A DNA stretch of 64,000 nucleotides. Source: Monoplex corrugatus. Its lineage: Eukaryota; Mollusca; Gastropoda; Littorinimorpha; Ranellidae. The translations under genes and the position numbers were made by a program. The DNA lies in the NCBI GenBank assembly GCA_030674185.1, contig CM060307.1:52291199-52355198 (forward strand), written 5' to 3'. The notes beneath the pieces are model-generated. The model made no database searches. It was given only the letters and a program-made list of their open reading frames with translations, and was not told the origin of the DNA. Shown here in pieces: positions 1 through 12,195 of the stretch; positions within the stretch are counted from its first letter, which is position 1; each line of letters starts with the position of its first letter.

Positions 1-877
1 CGATGTCCTGGCGCTGTTCCATTGGGGCAGGTGGGCAACACCATCCAGACGGACATCAGGGGTGGGAACAGACTGGCAATCTTGGCTGGAGGTGGTGACG
101 TCACACAGCGGCTCGGGCGACCAACTGCATTCTTCGTCAGCACCAGGGCATCAGCAATCTGGCTCTGAAAGATGCTGAGCTTTACTGGCTTGAGGTTCAG
201 CAGCGTGCAGTGCCTCTTGTACCACAGCTAGCTGTTAACAACAGCTACTGCGATGGTGTGATAGAAAATGTACATGTAGAAACGCCTCGACTTTAGCGGG
301 AACTTGTAGAGGCTTGTGAGGCTGTCAAGCAGATCAACCCACCCATAAATTTGTTGTATTCTTTGACGATGGCAGGCTGGGGAATGGTGACTTTCTGCTT
401 CTGCTTTTTGTCGTATCATGATGCCTCACCTTGAGGTTCCACACTCACATAGGTAGAGACAGTGTCCACAGTCTTGTTGTCAAACCAGCGCACAGCTACA
501 ACATTCGACATCAGTTCTACCTTGACATCACAGGCTCCCCTTCCTTCTTGCTTCAGCTCCTTCTCAGACTTCAAGCTGAGGCCTCTGAACCTGCTGGCTC
601 GAAAGGTTCTGACAAAGTAGATGGATTTGGCTTTCAAGGCTTGAATGAGAGGCAATTTGGAAAAGAAGTTGTCAGCGAAGACTTTATAGTTTAAATCTCT
701 CTGAAGACCTCGTGTCATCTTTATGACTACTTCCCCACCAAGACCAACACCTCCAGGCGTTCTTCTCTGTCCATCCACTGATCCTTGATAAACCCGAAAG
801 TCATCTCCTGGCCTCCACTCATCTCCACTGCTGTCAGAAGGGTCAAAATCACTCTGACACCAGCAACAAACCGGCAA
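1..877 (-). pseudogene. piggyBac-type transposase pseudogene (C-terminal half, cut by window edge)
   Basis: Read on the minus strand this is the C-terminal half of a piggyBac (DDE_Tnp_1_7) transposase, the nuclease that excises and inserts TTAA-targeted DNA transposons. Visible family landmarks are GLGGEVV, FADNFF (an acidic catalytic position), VRWFDNKTV (another), a conserved GG/VDLLDSL block, and LYKFPLKSRR followed by a hydrophobic YIFYHTIAVAVVNS stretch. The gene is broken. An in-frame TGA follows GEAS near 418-420. A 1-nt loss occurs between MGG and VDLLD near 345. A TAG sits where the family has Trp after VVNS near 229-231. After that stop the frame continues (LWYKRH...) to base 1 and ends in a PDVRLDG motif typical of piggyBac tails. 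The N-terminal half and the first catalytic Asp are not found upstream of about 877. Family assignment is by motif recall. A domesticated PGBD gene is unlikely given three lesions. Confidence 0.85.
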
Positions 878-897
878 ACGTTTGTCACTGGAACTAT

Positions 898-1060
898 AAT
901 AATAATAATAATAATTACAATATTTATATAACGCAAAATCTTGATAAAATCAAATCTAAGCGCTGAAGCAGACACACACGCAAGCACGCACGCACGCACA
1001 CACACGCACGCACACACACACACACAACATCACACACACACACACTCACACACACGCAGG
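898..1060. repeat. (TAA)n and (CA)n-like microsatellite cluster
   Basis: A short (TAA)n run at about 898-914 is followed by imperfect CA/CGCA repeats at about 968-1056. The cluster separates the piggyBac remnant from the LINE. No coding signal. Confidence 0.9.
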
Positions 1061-1149
1061 GCTATAAATGGGGAGAAAGAATAAAAGCAATAAAAGCAAG
1101 AATAAAAGCAATGGAAAATTATAGAGAGCATAGCATATACAATTATTTA

Positions 1150-2295
1150 TTATAACCATGTGATTCCCCTCCGAGCGGAGACAGGCAGCAGAGGGGGGGG
1201 GGGGGGGGGGGGTTGAGTGAGGTTAGGATTTTATGCGGAGGAGAAAAGGTGAGTTTTGAGAGCGGACTTGAAGGAGACAAAAGTAGGTTGCTGACGGACT
1301 GAGAGAGGAAGTTTGTTCCAGGAGAGTGGACCAGAAACAGAGAAGGCTCGTGGACCATAGGTATTGAGCTTAGTGCGTGGAAAGCGAAAAGTTAGAGGAT
1401 CGGAGGCAGAGCGGAGGGTACGTGAGGGAACATAGATCTCAAGTAGGCTTGACAGGTAATCGGGGGCTGCGTTATTGAGGCTTTTGTAGCACATGGTGTC
1501 TAGTTTGTACTGTATGCGCTTTGATACAAGGAGCCAGTGAAGTTGTGCCAGGAGAGGAGATATGTGGTCAGCTTTTTTCTTTTTGAGTACAAGGCGTACA
1601 GCATTGTTTTGAATGCGCTGTAGGAATGTGGAGGCAGGAAGACCAGACAGGAGTGAATTGCAATAGTCAATGCGAGACATTATGAAGGAGAGAACGAGTT
1701 TTGCAGTTGTTTCGACAGAGAGATACTTCCTGATCAGCCTTATACGATGGAGATGATAGTAGCAAGATCTGGCAGTTTGAGAAACAAAGTTGTTCATGGA
1801 GAGGGTAAGTCAATGCAGACACCAAGGTTTTTAGCTGAATCAGAAATTGGGACTGATGTGTTACATAATGGGAGAGAAAGAGGAGGCAGCTGAGAAAGTT
1901 TCTGACGGGTGCCAATGAGGATAGCTTCTGTCTTGTCGTCATTAAGCTGAAGTTTGTTGAACGTCATCCAGTTGTAACACTCAGTGGTGCGAGTCAACAG
2001 GCGCTGTATATTATCAGGTGAGTCACTGTCTTGAAGTTGGGTGTCATCAGCATAGAAGTGGTGTTTTATAGAGTGGGAGTTGACGATGGTGGACAGGGGG
2101 GAGGTGTAAAGAGTGAAAAGAACAGGGCCAAGGACAGATCCTTGTGGAACACCACAGGTCAGGTATGCAGGTTGAGAGTAAGTGCCATTGATGAGAACAG
2201 TTTGTTTTCTGTTTGATAAATACGAAGTGAAAAAGGAGAGAGCAATGTCAGAGATGCCAAAAGTATGATGAAGTCTAGAAAGGAGAATACCATGG
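1150..2295 (-). mobile_element. 5'-truncated LINE (CR1/L2/Rex1-like reverse transcriptase)
   Basis: The minus strand encodes the second half of a non-LTR reverse transcriptase. From about 2,280 downward it reads FFTSYLSNRKQ, then CGVPQGSVLGP (RT motif 4), then FYADDTQL (the YADD catalytic box, about 2,050), then LNDDKTE. A C-terminal region follows at 1,800-1,231 with SRIDYCNSLLSGLP, RIQNNAVRLV, HWLLVSKRIQYK and FKSALKTHLF. This order is characteristic of the CR1/L2/Rex1 group. The frame changes near 1,795-1,800 and the RT N-terminus and endonuclease are missing, so it is a dead 5'-truncated copy. A run of about 19 G at 1,194-1,212 lies in its 3' part. No confident target-site duplication was found. 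Confidence 0.85.
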
Positions 2296-3194
2296 GTATT
2301 CGGTCAACTCATGTTGTCATGCTGAAAACAGATAAAAGATCCAAACTTTAATGACTTTTCTTTACAGATTACATATAATATGCAACATTCTAACAGACAA
2401 ACACTAAAAAAATCATTTCTGAATCAAAGGAATCATTCAAAGCAACAAAGTTAGCTTTTCTACAACTAGAAAAGGGCACTTGCGACCTTTAACGCCGCTC
2501 TTATCATTTCTGATAAATGATGGATGAGTTGTCTTTTCCTGAAGTTTCCACAAAAGCCGTTCTTATCACATATGATAAACTGTTTTTATATCACTTTTAT
2601 GACTTACATTAATCTGCTTTATATAAAATTATTATATGCTTGAGATCTACATACTACTGTGCATTTATTAAGCCCAATTAAAAATAAATGTGTACTCACA
2701 TGTTTGTGTACCAGAGGCTCAAAAACATGGGGACTGTAAGAAAGCTGGTAACTGCTAGCGGTCAGTGTAGAAAAGGAAGTGTGAGGAGTAACAGACACGG
2801 CGCCAGGGTGTGGTGGCATGGTGTTAGTGTAGTTCTTGCCTGTCTGGAACCGGATATTCCAGGCGGATGCATCATGTTATCACTAAAGTTGCGCTACAGG
2901 CACTTGATTTTGGATTTATCATATCTGTAGTGGTCGGCGCTAGAGGGTTAAGTCTTTTTCTCATTATTTTGTATTTGGTGTTTGTTAGTGATCGTGCATA
3001 GTTGGCCGAAAATTTGCACCTGTCTTGTCTTTTTGTATTAAATATGCGTTCTGATTCTATTTTCGTGTTTTTCTGGTTCCTGTTTGCTTGAACGTGGGCA
3101 GTCACACCTGTTTTGGATTTCGTATTACAAATACTTTAAAAATTACATTATATTTCTTTGAAATTGAATACATGTGAAACAGGAGGGTATAGGT
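2296..3194. other. AT-rich spacer, no gene seen
   Basis: No reading frame with family motifs. Two short palindromes of the form TTATCAT...TGATAA lie near 2,498-2,575. A TTAA-ended sequence near 2,474-2,950 has only weak terminal similarity, too little to call an element. Confidence 0.5.
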
Positions 3195-3440
3195 ATGTGT
3201 GTGTGTACATGTGTGTGTGTGTGTGTGTGTTGTGTTGTGTGTGGTGTTGTGTTGGTGTGTGTGTGTGTGTGTGCACATATGTGCATGTATGTGTGTGCAC
3301 ATGTGCATGCATGTGTATGTGTGCAAGGTCATACATGCATGCACAGATGTGACGGTGTGTTAAGTGTTGGTGTGTGCCTCTGTGAGTGGTATACTGTGTT
3401 GGTGTGTGTGTATGTGTGTGCACACGCACACTCACATGCA
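3195..3440. repeat. (TG)n compound microsatellite
   Basis: Alternating TG with interspersed TTG, CATG and GCAC units. Translations of either strand give only CV or HT repeats. Confidence 0.95.
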
Positions 3441-3708
3441 CATGTGTGTATATACTGCACGTATTCCATGCACTACTGTATTTTTCATTCCAATGACTTT
3501 CCTCAAAATATTCACAGGTGTACCAAAGTCTGACAAAGACATTCTAATGCTGCCTTTTGTTCTGCTACTTCCAACTGAACATTTTCAAAACCTATTCCCA
3601 TTTATAGTTCCACATATACTGCAGAACTGAATGCTCTGGTTTTGGCTATAAATATGGTGCCCCAGTTCAAACATAATGACTTTCTCATCTTTCAGACTTT
3701 ATTTCTAC

Positions 3709-3709
3709 A

Positions 3710-3764
<55 letters not shown>
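3709..3764. repeat. (CA)n microsatellite
   Basis: Near-perfect run of about 27 CA units. Confidence 0.97.
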
Positions 3765-3768
<4 letters not shown>

Positions 3769-4079
3769 CTGCATTCGTGGCCGTTACATCAGCCACAAAG
3801 CTTTTCATCTTGAAACTGTTCTTGCTGGGTTCCTGGCCAAGGTGGTATTTAAGGCAATGAAATAGCTCTATACTACCTTGCAAAGGTAAGCATGTATCTG
3901 GTTTCTAAATGTTGTATTTTTACTAAGAATTGGGATTGATTTTAACGTGGTATTAGCCCTGATATGGCTTTACTGGTTGTCTGGGCAGGAAGCAACATGA
4001 TGAAGTGAATTCCATGACTATCCTTTAACTCCATCGAGACATTTACAAGAAGAAAGACGGTACAGAAACAATGCGGCAA

Positions 4080-4320
4080 TGAAAACGTGTACTCTCTCGG
4101 AGAGGGGAGGATAGGGGGGGGGGGGGGGGACAGCAGACTGTTGGGGGAAGAAGATAGAGAGGGGGAGGGGGAGGAGGTAGAGAGAAGGTGGGGTGGTAGA
4201 AAGAGCGAAAGACTGAGACAATAAGGTGAAGAAGAGAGTGGCGTAGAGGGAGGGACGGGGGCGAGAGGGAGAGTCAGAGAGAGGGAGAGTCAGAGAGAGA
4301 GAGAGGAGAGAGAGAGAGTT
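4080..4320. repeat. Purine-rich low-complexity tract (GA/GGA, poly-G)
   Basis: G-run at about 4,116-4,129 followed by GA/GGGA-rich sequence ending in (GA)n. The overlapping minus-strand frame is a composition artefact. Confidence 0.9.
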
Positions 4321-4611
4321 TAAATCAAACCATTGCAGAACCCAACAAGCATAAAAACAGTGGTGCACTTAGTTGCTTGTCAACAGTAAACGATAGTGTA
4401 CAACGACATGTACATTTTCAGTACCTGGAAAATGCCACCACAAAAGTGTGACGGGTTATTCTGACCCTATGAATAATTCACACTGTTGTGATTACCGCGA
4501 TAAAAATTCAGCAACCTTGAATAATTACAACGTTGGCCAAAACATTGTATACTGTCTACGTGACGTGTTAGAATATAATATCCGTCCCCTTGTATACAGC
4601 CCTGCACCCCT

Positions 4612-4633
4612 CTGTGTGTGTGTGTGAATGTGG

Positions 4634-4708
<75 letters not shown>

Positions 4709-4875
4709 GCGCACGCTCGCGCGTATGTGTGCGCGGGCAAATGAGAGGTGGTTCTGTGTCACCCCCCCCCTCTCTCTCTCTCTCGGTGCGTGCGTGTGCG
4801 TACGCGTACCAATACGTGCGTTTGTGTTTTCTGCTGTCAAAGCTTATGTACACATTTCTCTCCCACAATTCTCTC

Positions 4876-4940
<65 letters not shown>

Positions 4941-5010
4941 GCGCGCGTGTGTGTGTGTGTGAGAGAGAGAGAAATAGAGAGAGGTGTGTTGTGTGTGTGT
5001 GTGTGTGTGT
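4612..5010. repeat. Two long (TG)n tracts with (GA)n and TC islands
   Basis: TG tract at 4,612-4,710, a TC run near 4,770-4,784, a second TG tract at 4,877-4,939, then GTGTG/GAGAGA to about 5,010. The several predicted proteins here are microsatellite translations. Confidence 0.95.
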
Positions 5011-5988
5011 TGACTTGTGCATGTGTCAGACTGTATGCACTTTCAAAATCGCTTTGTTCACTTCTGTAAATTTTCATGTTGTTTCTGTTGAATACTCTGT
5101 TTAAACTGTTGAATACTCTGTTTAAAAACAGTCTATTGGTAATGCTTTACTTGACACGATAGACCCACTACTTCTGCACAGGCCTGCGATCTGTAAGACG
5201 AAATTTGAAACAAACACACCAGTCTCTGCAGATCTTTTTTTTTTTTTCCCCGTCTTTTTCTTTCTGGAGGCTTTGCTAACACACTAGCATGTGTATACAT
5301 ACACCAACACAGAAAAAAAAAAAAAAAAGCTTTGACATTTGCATACATTACTATTCCTGTACGTAAGTCTACAAGAGCTGGGATCTAGGCGGTGAAGGAG
5401 GGAGTGATAGTGTGGGTAGGAGAGATGGTGAGTAGAGCATGGGTTATGTGGAAATGGGTGGTAATGGTGGGCTGTAAGGGTGGGTGGGTATGGGTGAGAG
5501 AGGTGGCGGTTGGGTGGCCTTCGAACTAGAGCATGCGAGTCTGTGCCAGAGAGCTGTGTAGGCGCACCGCAAACTTCTCTATGTTTGTGTTTATTGGCGA
5601 GAGAGAGCGCGTGCGCACGCGCGCGCGCACACACACACACACTGGGGGGAGGGGAGAGAGAGAGAGAGGATTCATTATCTTATAGCTGTGTTAGTGCGTG
5701 TACTGTGTCCGAGTGTGTGAATGTGTATTCACATGCATACAGTCTCACACATGTTAGATCTAGTGGTAATGCTGGTGGTCGTATGTGCGTCTGTTTATGC
5801 GCATGATTTTTCACTTTTTACTTATGTTTTTGTTCTTACTGATTTGTTTACAGTGTGACCGTTTGTTAGAGACTGGGCTGAGAGAGAGGAGAGAGAGAGA
5901 GAGAGGAGAAGAGGGGAGAGGAGGAGAGAGAGAGAGAGGTGTGTGTGTGTGTTGTGTGAGTGAGTGTGTGTGAATGTGTGGAGAGAGA

Positions 5989-6019
<31 letters not shown>

Positions 6020-6035
6020 TGTGTGTGTGTGGGGT

Positions 6036-6082
<47 letters not shown>

Positions 6083-6195
6083 TTATGGGCTTGAACTTCC
6101 CACTTCAGGTAAGAAAAAGTATTCATATGAATGTTTTGTCAATGCTAAACTGGTACATACCTCTTGTCATACTTTTCACTTTTGGTATTGGTGAC
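5011..6195. other. Spacer with further TG, GA and CA microsatellites
   Basis: Direct repeat of TTGAATACTCTGTTTAAA at about 5,088-5,125. T and A homopolymers near 5,236 and 5,313. CA/CG run at 5,612-5,642, GA-rich DNA at 5,880-5,938 and a (TG)n tract at 5,939-6,080. No gene seen. Confidence 0.8.
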
Positions 6196-6242
6196 ATTTT
6201 ATGAATTTGGCATAGAAAAAATAACAGTCCTCTAAATTAAAT

Positions 6243-7590
6243 TTACGACACTGGAAAAATCCACAAAGATATGTCAAAATCAATTTTCATTGCACTTCCA
6301 AAGAAGACAAGGGCTATAGAATGTGAACTCCATCGCACAATCAGTTTGATGAGTCTGTTAAGAATAATCATGATGAGGACAAGGAATAGAATCAAAAGAG
6401 AAATAGCAGAAGAACAGTGTGGATTTGTGGAAGGGAAAGGAACTATTAATGCCATATACATCCTAAGAACTATCATAGAGAGGTCAAATGAGATGAATAA
6501 GGATTTGTATTTATGCTTTGCTGACTATACCAAGGCTTTCGATCGGGTACGACATGACGAATTGATCAACCAACTGGAGAGATTCAATTTTGATGGAAAA
6601 GATCTACGAATAATCAGAAATATGTACTGGGAACAAACAGCTGCAATGAGAATAGAAAACAATATAAGCTCTTTCCAAAACATCAAAAGAGGAGTCTGAC
6701 AGGGTTGTGTTTTGTCACCAGATCTGTTTTCACTTTACAGTGAAAACATCATGAGAAACCTAGAGGAAGACCATGGATTAAGGGTTGGAGGGAAAATGAT
6801 AAACAACATTCGATACGCAGATGACACCGTACTAATTGCAGAAAATGAAAGGGACCTACAAAACCTTGTGAATATACTTGAAATAGAAAGCAAAGGTAAG
6901 GGGTTGGAACTAAACAGCAGGAAGACTGAAGTCATGGTAATCAGTAAAAAACATGAAATCCCCTCATGCAAAATAACAGCAAATGGCACAACCTTGACAC
7001 AGGTTAATAAGTTTAAATACCTGGGAACGGCCATTTCATCAGAAATAGCCGGCAGAATTGGCCAAGCCAAAACAGCATTCAAGAAGATGACAAGCATTCT
7101 TACCACCAAATGCCTATCAATTAACATCAGGAAGAGAGTTCTTAAATGTTATATAGAACCAATACTGTTGTACGGATGTGAGGCGTGGACAGTCAACAAG
7201 CAAAGCCAGAACAAGATTGAGGCAGCCAGATGTGGTTTCTAAGAAGAATGTTGAGAGTTCCATGGACAGCAAAGAAAACAAACGAGACAGTCTTGATGGA
7301 GGCAGACACAGGTAGATCATTCATAAGGAAGATTAGGAGAAGACAGGCAACATTTATAGGCCATTTTATGAGGAAGGGGGATCTGGAGCACCTGGTCACG
7401 GCGGAAGGCTGGAGGGAAAGAGAGCACCAGGTAGACACAGGGAGAAAATGCTAGACGGACATGCGGAGTGGTTGAAGACAAGGAGGGTGGAGGAGATGCT
7501 TGGGGCAACAAGAGATAGAGACAGATGGAAGTCCATGATCGCCAACGCCATGCGGCAGGGCACCTGATGATGATGATGATGATGATATTT
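6243..7590 (+). mobile_element. RTE-like LINE copy 1 (reverse transcriptase, inactivated)
   Basis: The longest copy of an RTE/BovB-like non-LTR retrotransposon in the window. It encodes ELHRTISLMS, then EEQCGFVEGKGT, FADYTKAFDRVRHDE (RT motif with catalytic Asp), QGCVLSPDLFSLYSE and RYADDTVLIAE (catalytic YADD box, about 6,815). The tail carries YGCEAWT, FLRRMLRVPWTAKK and RKRQATF-like motifs. Lesions: TGA for the Arg of RQGC at about 6,698; loss of a few codons near 7,040 relative to the copy at 34.8 kb; frameshifts near 7,228 and 7,405. The 3' end is CACCTGATGATGATGATG, the family's microsatellite-like tail. The 5' part with endonuclease is absent. Upstream GACATTTTATG and downstream GATATTTTATG could be an imperfect target-site duplication. 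Confidence 0.9.
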
Positions 7591-7904
7591 TATGCATACA
7601 AGTAGATCCTTTTTGATGAAAATGTGGATGTCATTCATATGTATATTGCATCTCAAGTCTATTTATGCAGATGATTATGCTATGCTAATAGTTTTTAGCT
7701 CTATATTTTGCTACACATGAACAAATTATCATCATCATACAGCAGGCTGGCTGGCTATGTTGATAGAGCTGCAAACTCAGATACAATGTCTCATCCAAAC
7801 CTGCAACATAAAAAAGAAAAAAAGGAAAAAAAAAACCAAACCTGGCCTGGTCACTGCTCATCTTAATTCTCTAATCATTTTAATGGTGTCAGGTCAATAT
7901 TTCA

Positions 7905-8080
7905 TTAACCCTTTGATTCCCGCACCCTATCCACCATCTGCAAAAGCTTAACTCTTTGACTTCCTCACCCTAGCAACCAGCTTCTTGCAGGAAGCTTGTG
8001 GATAGGGTTAAGTTTTGTTTTGCTGGCATGGATGACAATACAGGATGCTGATGAACAGGGTGCGGGAGTCAAAGGGTTAA
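7905..8080. mobile_element. TTAA-bounded palindromic MITE, copy 1
   Basis: Begins TTAACCCTTTGATTCCCGCA and ends TGCGGGAGTCAAAGGGTTAA. Inside is a second inverted CCTCACCC/GGATAGGG pair around the palindromic core CTTCTTGCAGGAAGC. TTAA at both ends with terminal CCC/GGG fits piggyBac-type target choice. Copy 1 is in the opposite orientation to copies 4 and 5. It carries no coding capacity. Confidence 0.85.
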
Positions 8081-8731
8081 TTTCATTACTCCCAGGCTTC
8101 TCCTCTCCATTTCAAGACCTTTCAAACACATTGGGTTTTGTGCAAGCTCAAGGAGTCTGTCAGATAATTACTGGCAAATTTTGGCAAATAGCAAATGGAG
8201 CTGTCCAAGTTTAATGAATCTTTCTTGAACAAACTCCATCATCAAAAATATTATTATCATTCATAATACTTCCAAGAGAACATAGCAACAGGACAAAAAT
8301 AAACTTTCTTCCCCATTATATAAAACCACTCGATACATTAGTTGCTTGAGGTGTACGTTTCATTTTCTCTCAAAGTGTCAAGCTACCAACCTTTCCTGGT
8401 CGCCCATCCACAAAAACTAAAACAGGCAGCCAACAAAACAAACAAAATTCCCAAAACAAAACCATACCTCGCCCTCTCAAAAAACAAACAAAAAATCCAT
8501 TGAAATGGTCAAGCTGCTTAAGCCAAATAATTTCCTTTATGAACCCAATTAACATGATTTATGCAATGTTTTCAACTTTTTCAATGAACAGAAACAGTTT
8601 TGCGCAATACTTTACCTTCGAAACCATCTGATTTCAATTTTACAGCTATGACATCCCTCAGCTTCAGGATTCTAGTTCTCAAATTTAATTCAGATCAATT
8701 TATAAACAGCCCAGATCTTTTCCCTCTTATA
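8081..8731. other. AT-rich spacer, nothing recognised
   Basis: No motif-bearing frame, RNA gene or repeat recognised. Confidence 0.5.
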
Positions 8732-8751
8732 CATGTGTGTGTGTGTGTGTG

Positions 8752-8784
<33 letters not shown>

Positions 8785-8785
8785 G

Positions 8786-8874
<89 letters not shown>
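8732..8874. repeat. (TG)n microsatellite, about 140 bp
   Basis: Long TG run with two TTG interruptions. It faces a (CA)n run 135 bp downstream. Confidence 0.97.
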
Positions 8875-8876
<2 letters not shown>

Positions 8877-9008
8877 TTTTCTGTCTTTAGTTTATATCAT
8901 ACATTTTCAGCAATAAATCTGGTGACAATGATGGGACTTCAGACCAGACAAAAAATTAATTCCAATCCAATCTTGAAGTTTCCATAAATATATCAAAATG
9001 AATAACAT

Positions 9009-9009
<1 letters not shown>

Positions 9010-9092
<83 letters not shown>
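9010..9092. repeat. (CA)n microsatellite, about 80 bp
   Basis: Pure CA run, complementary in orientation to the TG run at 8,732-8,874. Confidence 0.97.
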
Positions 9093-9094
<2 letters not shown>

Positions 9095-11254
9095 GTTCGC
9101 TCTAACTGGTGGGTAAAACCAGCAGTGCAATTAAGCTACCAAGGTCATTTATTAAAACATTATTTACAAAAACTGCCTTCTTTGCAAACATCCTGAGAAT
9201 TCATGCCATTTATCTCCAGATTTTCAGTCCCTGTAGAGGACCTTCTTTAGCCAGAATTGTTCTTTATCATCTGGTCATCAGGAAAATTTAACAAACAGAA
9301 AAATACGCACGCATTCCTTTCTTCCTCTCCCTCCCCACCTCATGTTCCTTTTTAAACTGTTTCACATGTCATACTACTACTAATTAATTAAAGTACTGAC
9401 GATGATGTTGATGATACTTATGTTAACAACAACAATCCTAAACAGGTGTGACCAACCACATTCAAACAAACAGGATCTAGGAACCAGGGAAAAAAAAAAG
9501 AATCAGAACACATATTCAATATAAGACAAGCCAGATGCAAATTTTCCTACTACTACTACAACTACTGATTCCTAAAACAGTAAGCAAATGCATCGGTTCT
9601 TGATAAAAGATGCACATCTTACCTCAAATCCAGTCACCAAACGCAAGAGATATCCAGCTCAAATGGTTTCACTGGGGAATCAGATCATTAACTGTTTGTG
9701 AGATCAGATCATTAGCTACAAGTCTACAAGCAGACCTATACAAAACAGGACTTGGAACACTGAAATCCCAGGTAGAGTGTCACAGGCATGTGCGAACGGT
9801 GTAAGAATATCTTAAAATAATAAACCTATCACTCCTCTTCTTGTTCCCCTCCTTGCGCAACGTTAGCACAAAGTGCAGTTTTGTTTCGCTAGCAACTGAT
9901 AGCAGGCGAGAGACACTAAAATGCGTTTTGATGATCTGCTTTAGATGAGGACACTGCCTAATGATGTCAGTCCTGCAGGAATGTAGCTGGCAATCCCTTC
10001 AGGAGGTAGAAAAGACAGAGACAGGAAAAGACAGGGATGCTGTTTCTTATCTTTGGAAGTGATTGAAATTGGCTACCCCCCAAAAAAAATCAAACTGTTG
10101 TCAATATTGATGGAACAATAATCTCTTTCTTCATTTTGGTTTTGGATGTCATTTTTCACCCCAAATATTTACATATTCATATTCTTGCTGCTACAAAGAC
10201 GTCATAAACCTGTATGCTGATCATTCTACATTAGGACACAAATTATGCAAATTATCTTTCAAACACAAACAGTAACCCCCAGATTTCAGTTGATAGTGAA
10301 TTGTGTCCAGCACAATCACTTTTTTTTTGTTTGCAGTGATTTTGTTGTTATTATAGTTTTACTAACATCTCAGACAAGAAGACATTGATGTAAATCTGAT
10401 GCTATGTACTGACAACAAATGACACTGACCACAACTATTACAGCTTAGAGTGAAATGAAGCAATCAATCAATCATGCATTTGGTCTAACAGCTATCTAGC
10501 TGGCTGATGGAATTCAGAGACAATCCCTTATGTCCACTATCTACTAACACATGTCCATGGTCAAAAAACCCACTTGAACACCTATATAGCTGCCTATGCA
10601 GACTGTCCATCAATCACTGCGGGATGTGGACAACCTTCTCTCTACTCTGTCCATCCTGTATCTGGTACTACATCAGTTGGACCAGTTCAAAATGACTCCC
10701 CCTTGTTCTTTACCTAAGTGTTGGTGGAGACAGCCACAGGTGTCTGGTGAGCAAAACCTTTACATTTTCATCCCTACCCTTCCTTACCTCACGTCTTGAT
10801 TGTTTCTTCAAAGATATTAATAGCCTAAGGCTTTCAATTTTGTTCTTTAAAAACATTCCTACAGTTATTTTCGAATGTCTGTCTGGAAAAAAATTGCACC
10901 ACAATCTTATTAATGCCAAATCATAGCTCAGTCAGGCTACTAGCCAGAGAAGCTAAGGCAGCCCCACAGATTTGCAAGTATCACAGTTTGAACTTTTCTC
11001 AGCACACAGCCAGAAGCATAAGCAGCAAATGTGTTAAATATTACCATCTCACTTATAGTAGTAGATACATGCTACAGTCTAAAATTGAGAGAACAAAACT
11101 CAAACGAAGAATGTTCACCAAATGCCAAAGGAACAAAAATGTCATCAGTTCATAATGTGAACATATGTGAAGAAGCATGGGAAAACCCAGCTGAAGTTGC
11201 AGCTAGCCAGTCACAGTTGTGGCTTAAACTTTACGTTAAAAGTAGCTGGATTGG
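9093..11254. other. Spacer, no gene seen
   Basis: About 2.2 kb of AT-rich DNA with short homopolymers. Several frames of 60-90 codons exist, but none has recognisable motifs or good splice context. Confidence 0.5.
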
Positions 11255-11371
11255 GTCAAAATCAAGATTACTGAAATTTTATAATATTTCAAGGCTTTAA
11301 TGTTTAATCTTCAGGTCAAAATCAAGATTATTGAAATTTTATATTTCAAGGCTTTAATGTTTAATCTTCAA
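11255..11371. repeat. Tandem duplication of a ~58 bp unit
   Basis: The segment beginning GGTCAAAATCAAGATTACTG and ending TTTAATGTTTAATCTTCA occurs twice head to tail (about 11,255-11,312 and 11,313-11,371), with one substitution and a small indel. Confidence 0.9.
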
Positions 11372-11394
11372 TTTCTCAAAGTTTTGATTGAACA

Positions 11395-11545
11395 CATGAC
11401 CGGCAGGACTGGGAAAATCTCCACCCTTTACATAGGACATGGGAGATCAGGAAAATCCACTCTTTACCCACTAGATAAAGGGTCACCTAGTGGATCAAAC
11501 CCAGGACTTTCTGAAAGAAGTCCAACATCTACCTACCTCACAGCC
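11395..11545 (-). mobile_element. Possible tRNA-derived SINE fragment
   Basis: On the minus strand an anticodon-arm-like hairpin (GGACTT...AAGTCC) is followed by GGGTTTGATCC, a near match to a Pol III B box. After that comes a body containing TCTAGTGGGTAAAG and GGTGGAGATTTTCC. The layout is that of a tRNA-derived SINE, and the body resembles gastropod repeats I remember. No good A box is visible, so the head may be degraded. Confidence 0.45.
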
Positions 11546-11786
11546 ATGATCATCATGTACTAATACTAGTAATAGTATAAATTTCTTTTTGATTAGGGAT
11601 CAATCCAATATTATTGTGTCACGCTGATGCTTCATATTGTGTGCTTTTCTTGACAATTCAAAACCAAAACCTTGGTTATATTAAAGGCCTAGTGGCCTGT
11701 TTCCATTGACCAAATAACTTGTAGATAAACTGTAAGGATTGATTTGTTCTTTCTTACCATGTAAGTTCCTCATCAGATAAGAAAAG

Positions 11787-11934
11787 TTAACCCTTTCACC
11801 CTTCATCTCAGTAACTTACATTTACAGGAAGCTGACTGATAAGGTATGGGAGTGAAAGGGTTCGATTTCTGCTTTGCTATCAGGGCTGATAATGCAGGAA
11901 GCTGGTGGATAGAGTGAGGGCATCAATGGGTTAA
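11787..11934. mobile_element. TTAA-bounded palindromic MITE, copy 2 (diverged)
   Basis: Starts TTAACCCTTTCACCC and ends CATCAATGGGTTAA. Internal inverted motif CAGGAAGCTG and GGTATGGGAGTGAAAGGGTT. Same architecture as the 7.9 kb copy but more decayed. Confidence 0.7.
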
Positions 11935-12032
11935 GCGTATAACCTTACACTGAACAGCTACCTCTGATACAATGTTCATGGTTTGTGAAAGTATACCACA
12001 CACATTGTGTGTGTGTGTGCATGTGTGTTTTG

Positions 12033-12094
12033 CTCCCCCCCCCCCCCCCCCCCCCCCCGCTCTCTCTCTCTGACACACACACAACACGCACACA

Positions 12095-12167
<73 letters not shown>

Positions 12168-12195
12168 ACACACACACATATACATATATACACAC
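12033..12195. repeat. Poly-C and (CA)n microsatellite
   Basis: Run of about 24 C at 12,034-12,057, a short TC run, then (CA)n to about 12,180 and TATACATATATACACACAG to the start of the LINE. Confidence 0.95.

Noticed and set aside
2474..2950. TTAA-ended 480-bp segment as a further MITE
   Set aside because: Terminal similarity is only about CGCCG-level; no inner palindrome like the other copies.
4525..5104. Many overlapping 60-160 codon frames rich in Cys-Val or His-Thr
   Set aside because: They are translations of (TG)n/(CA)n in several frames on both strands; same for 8,600-9,092, 11,923-12,263, 15,650-16,059, 44,520-44,941 and 53,294-54,330.
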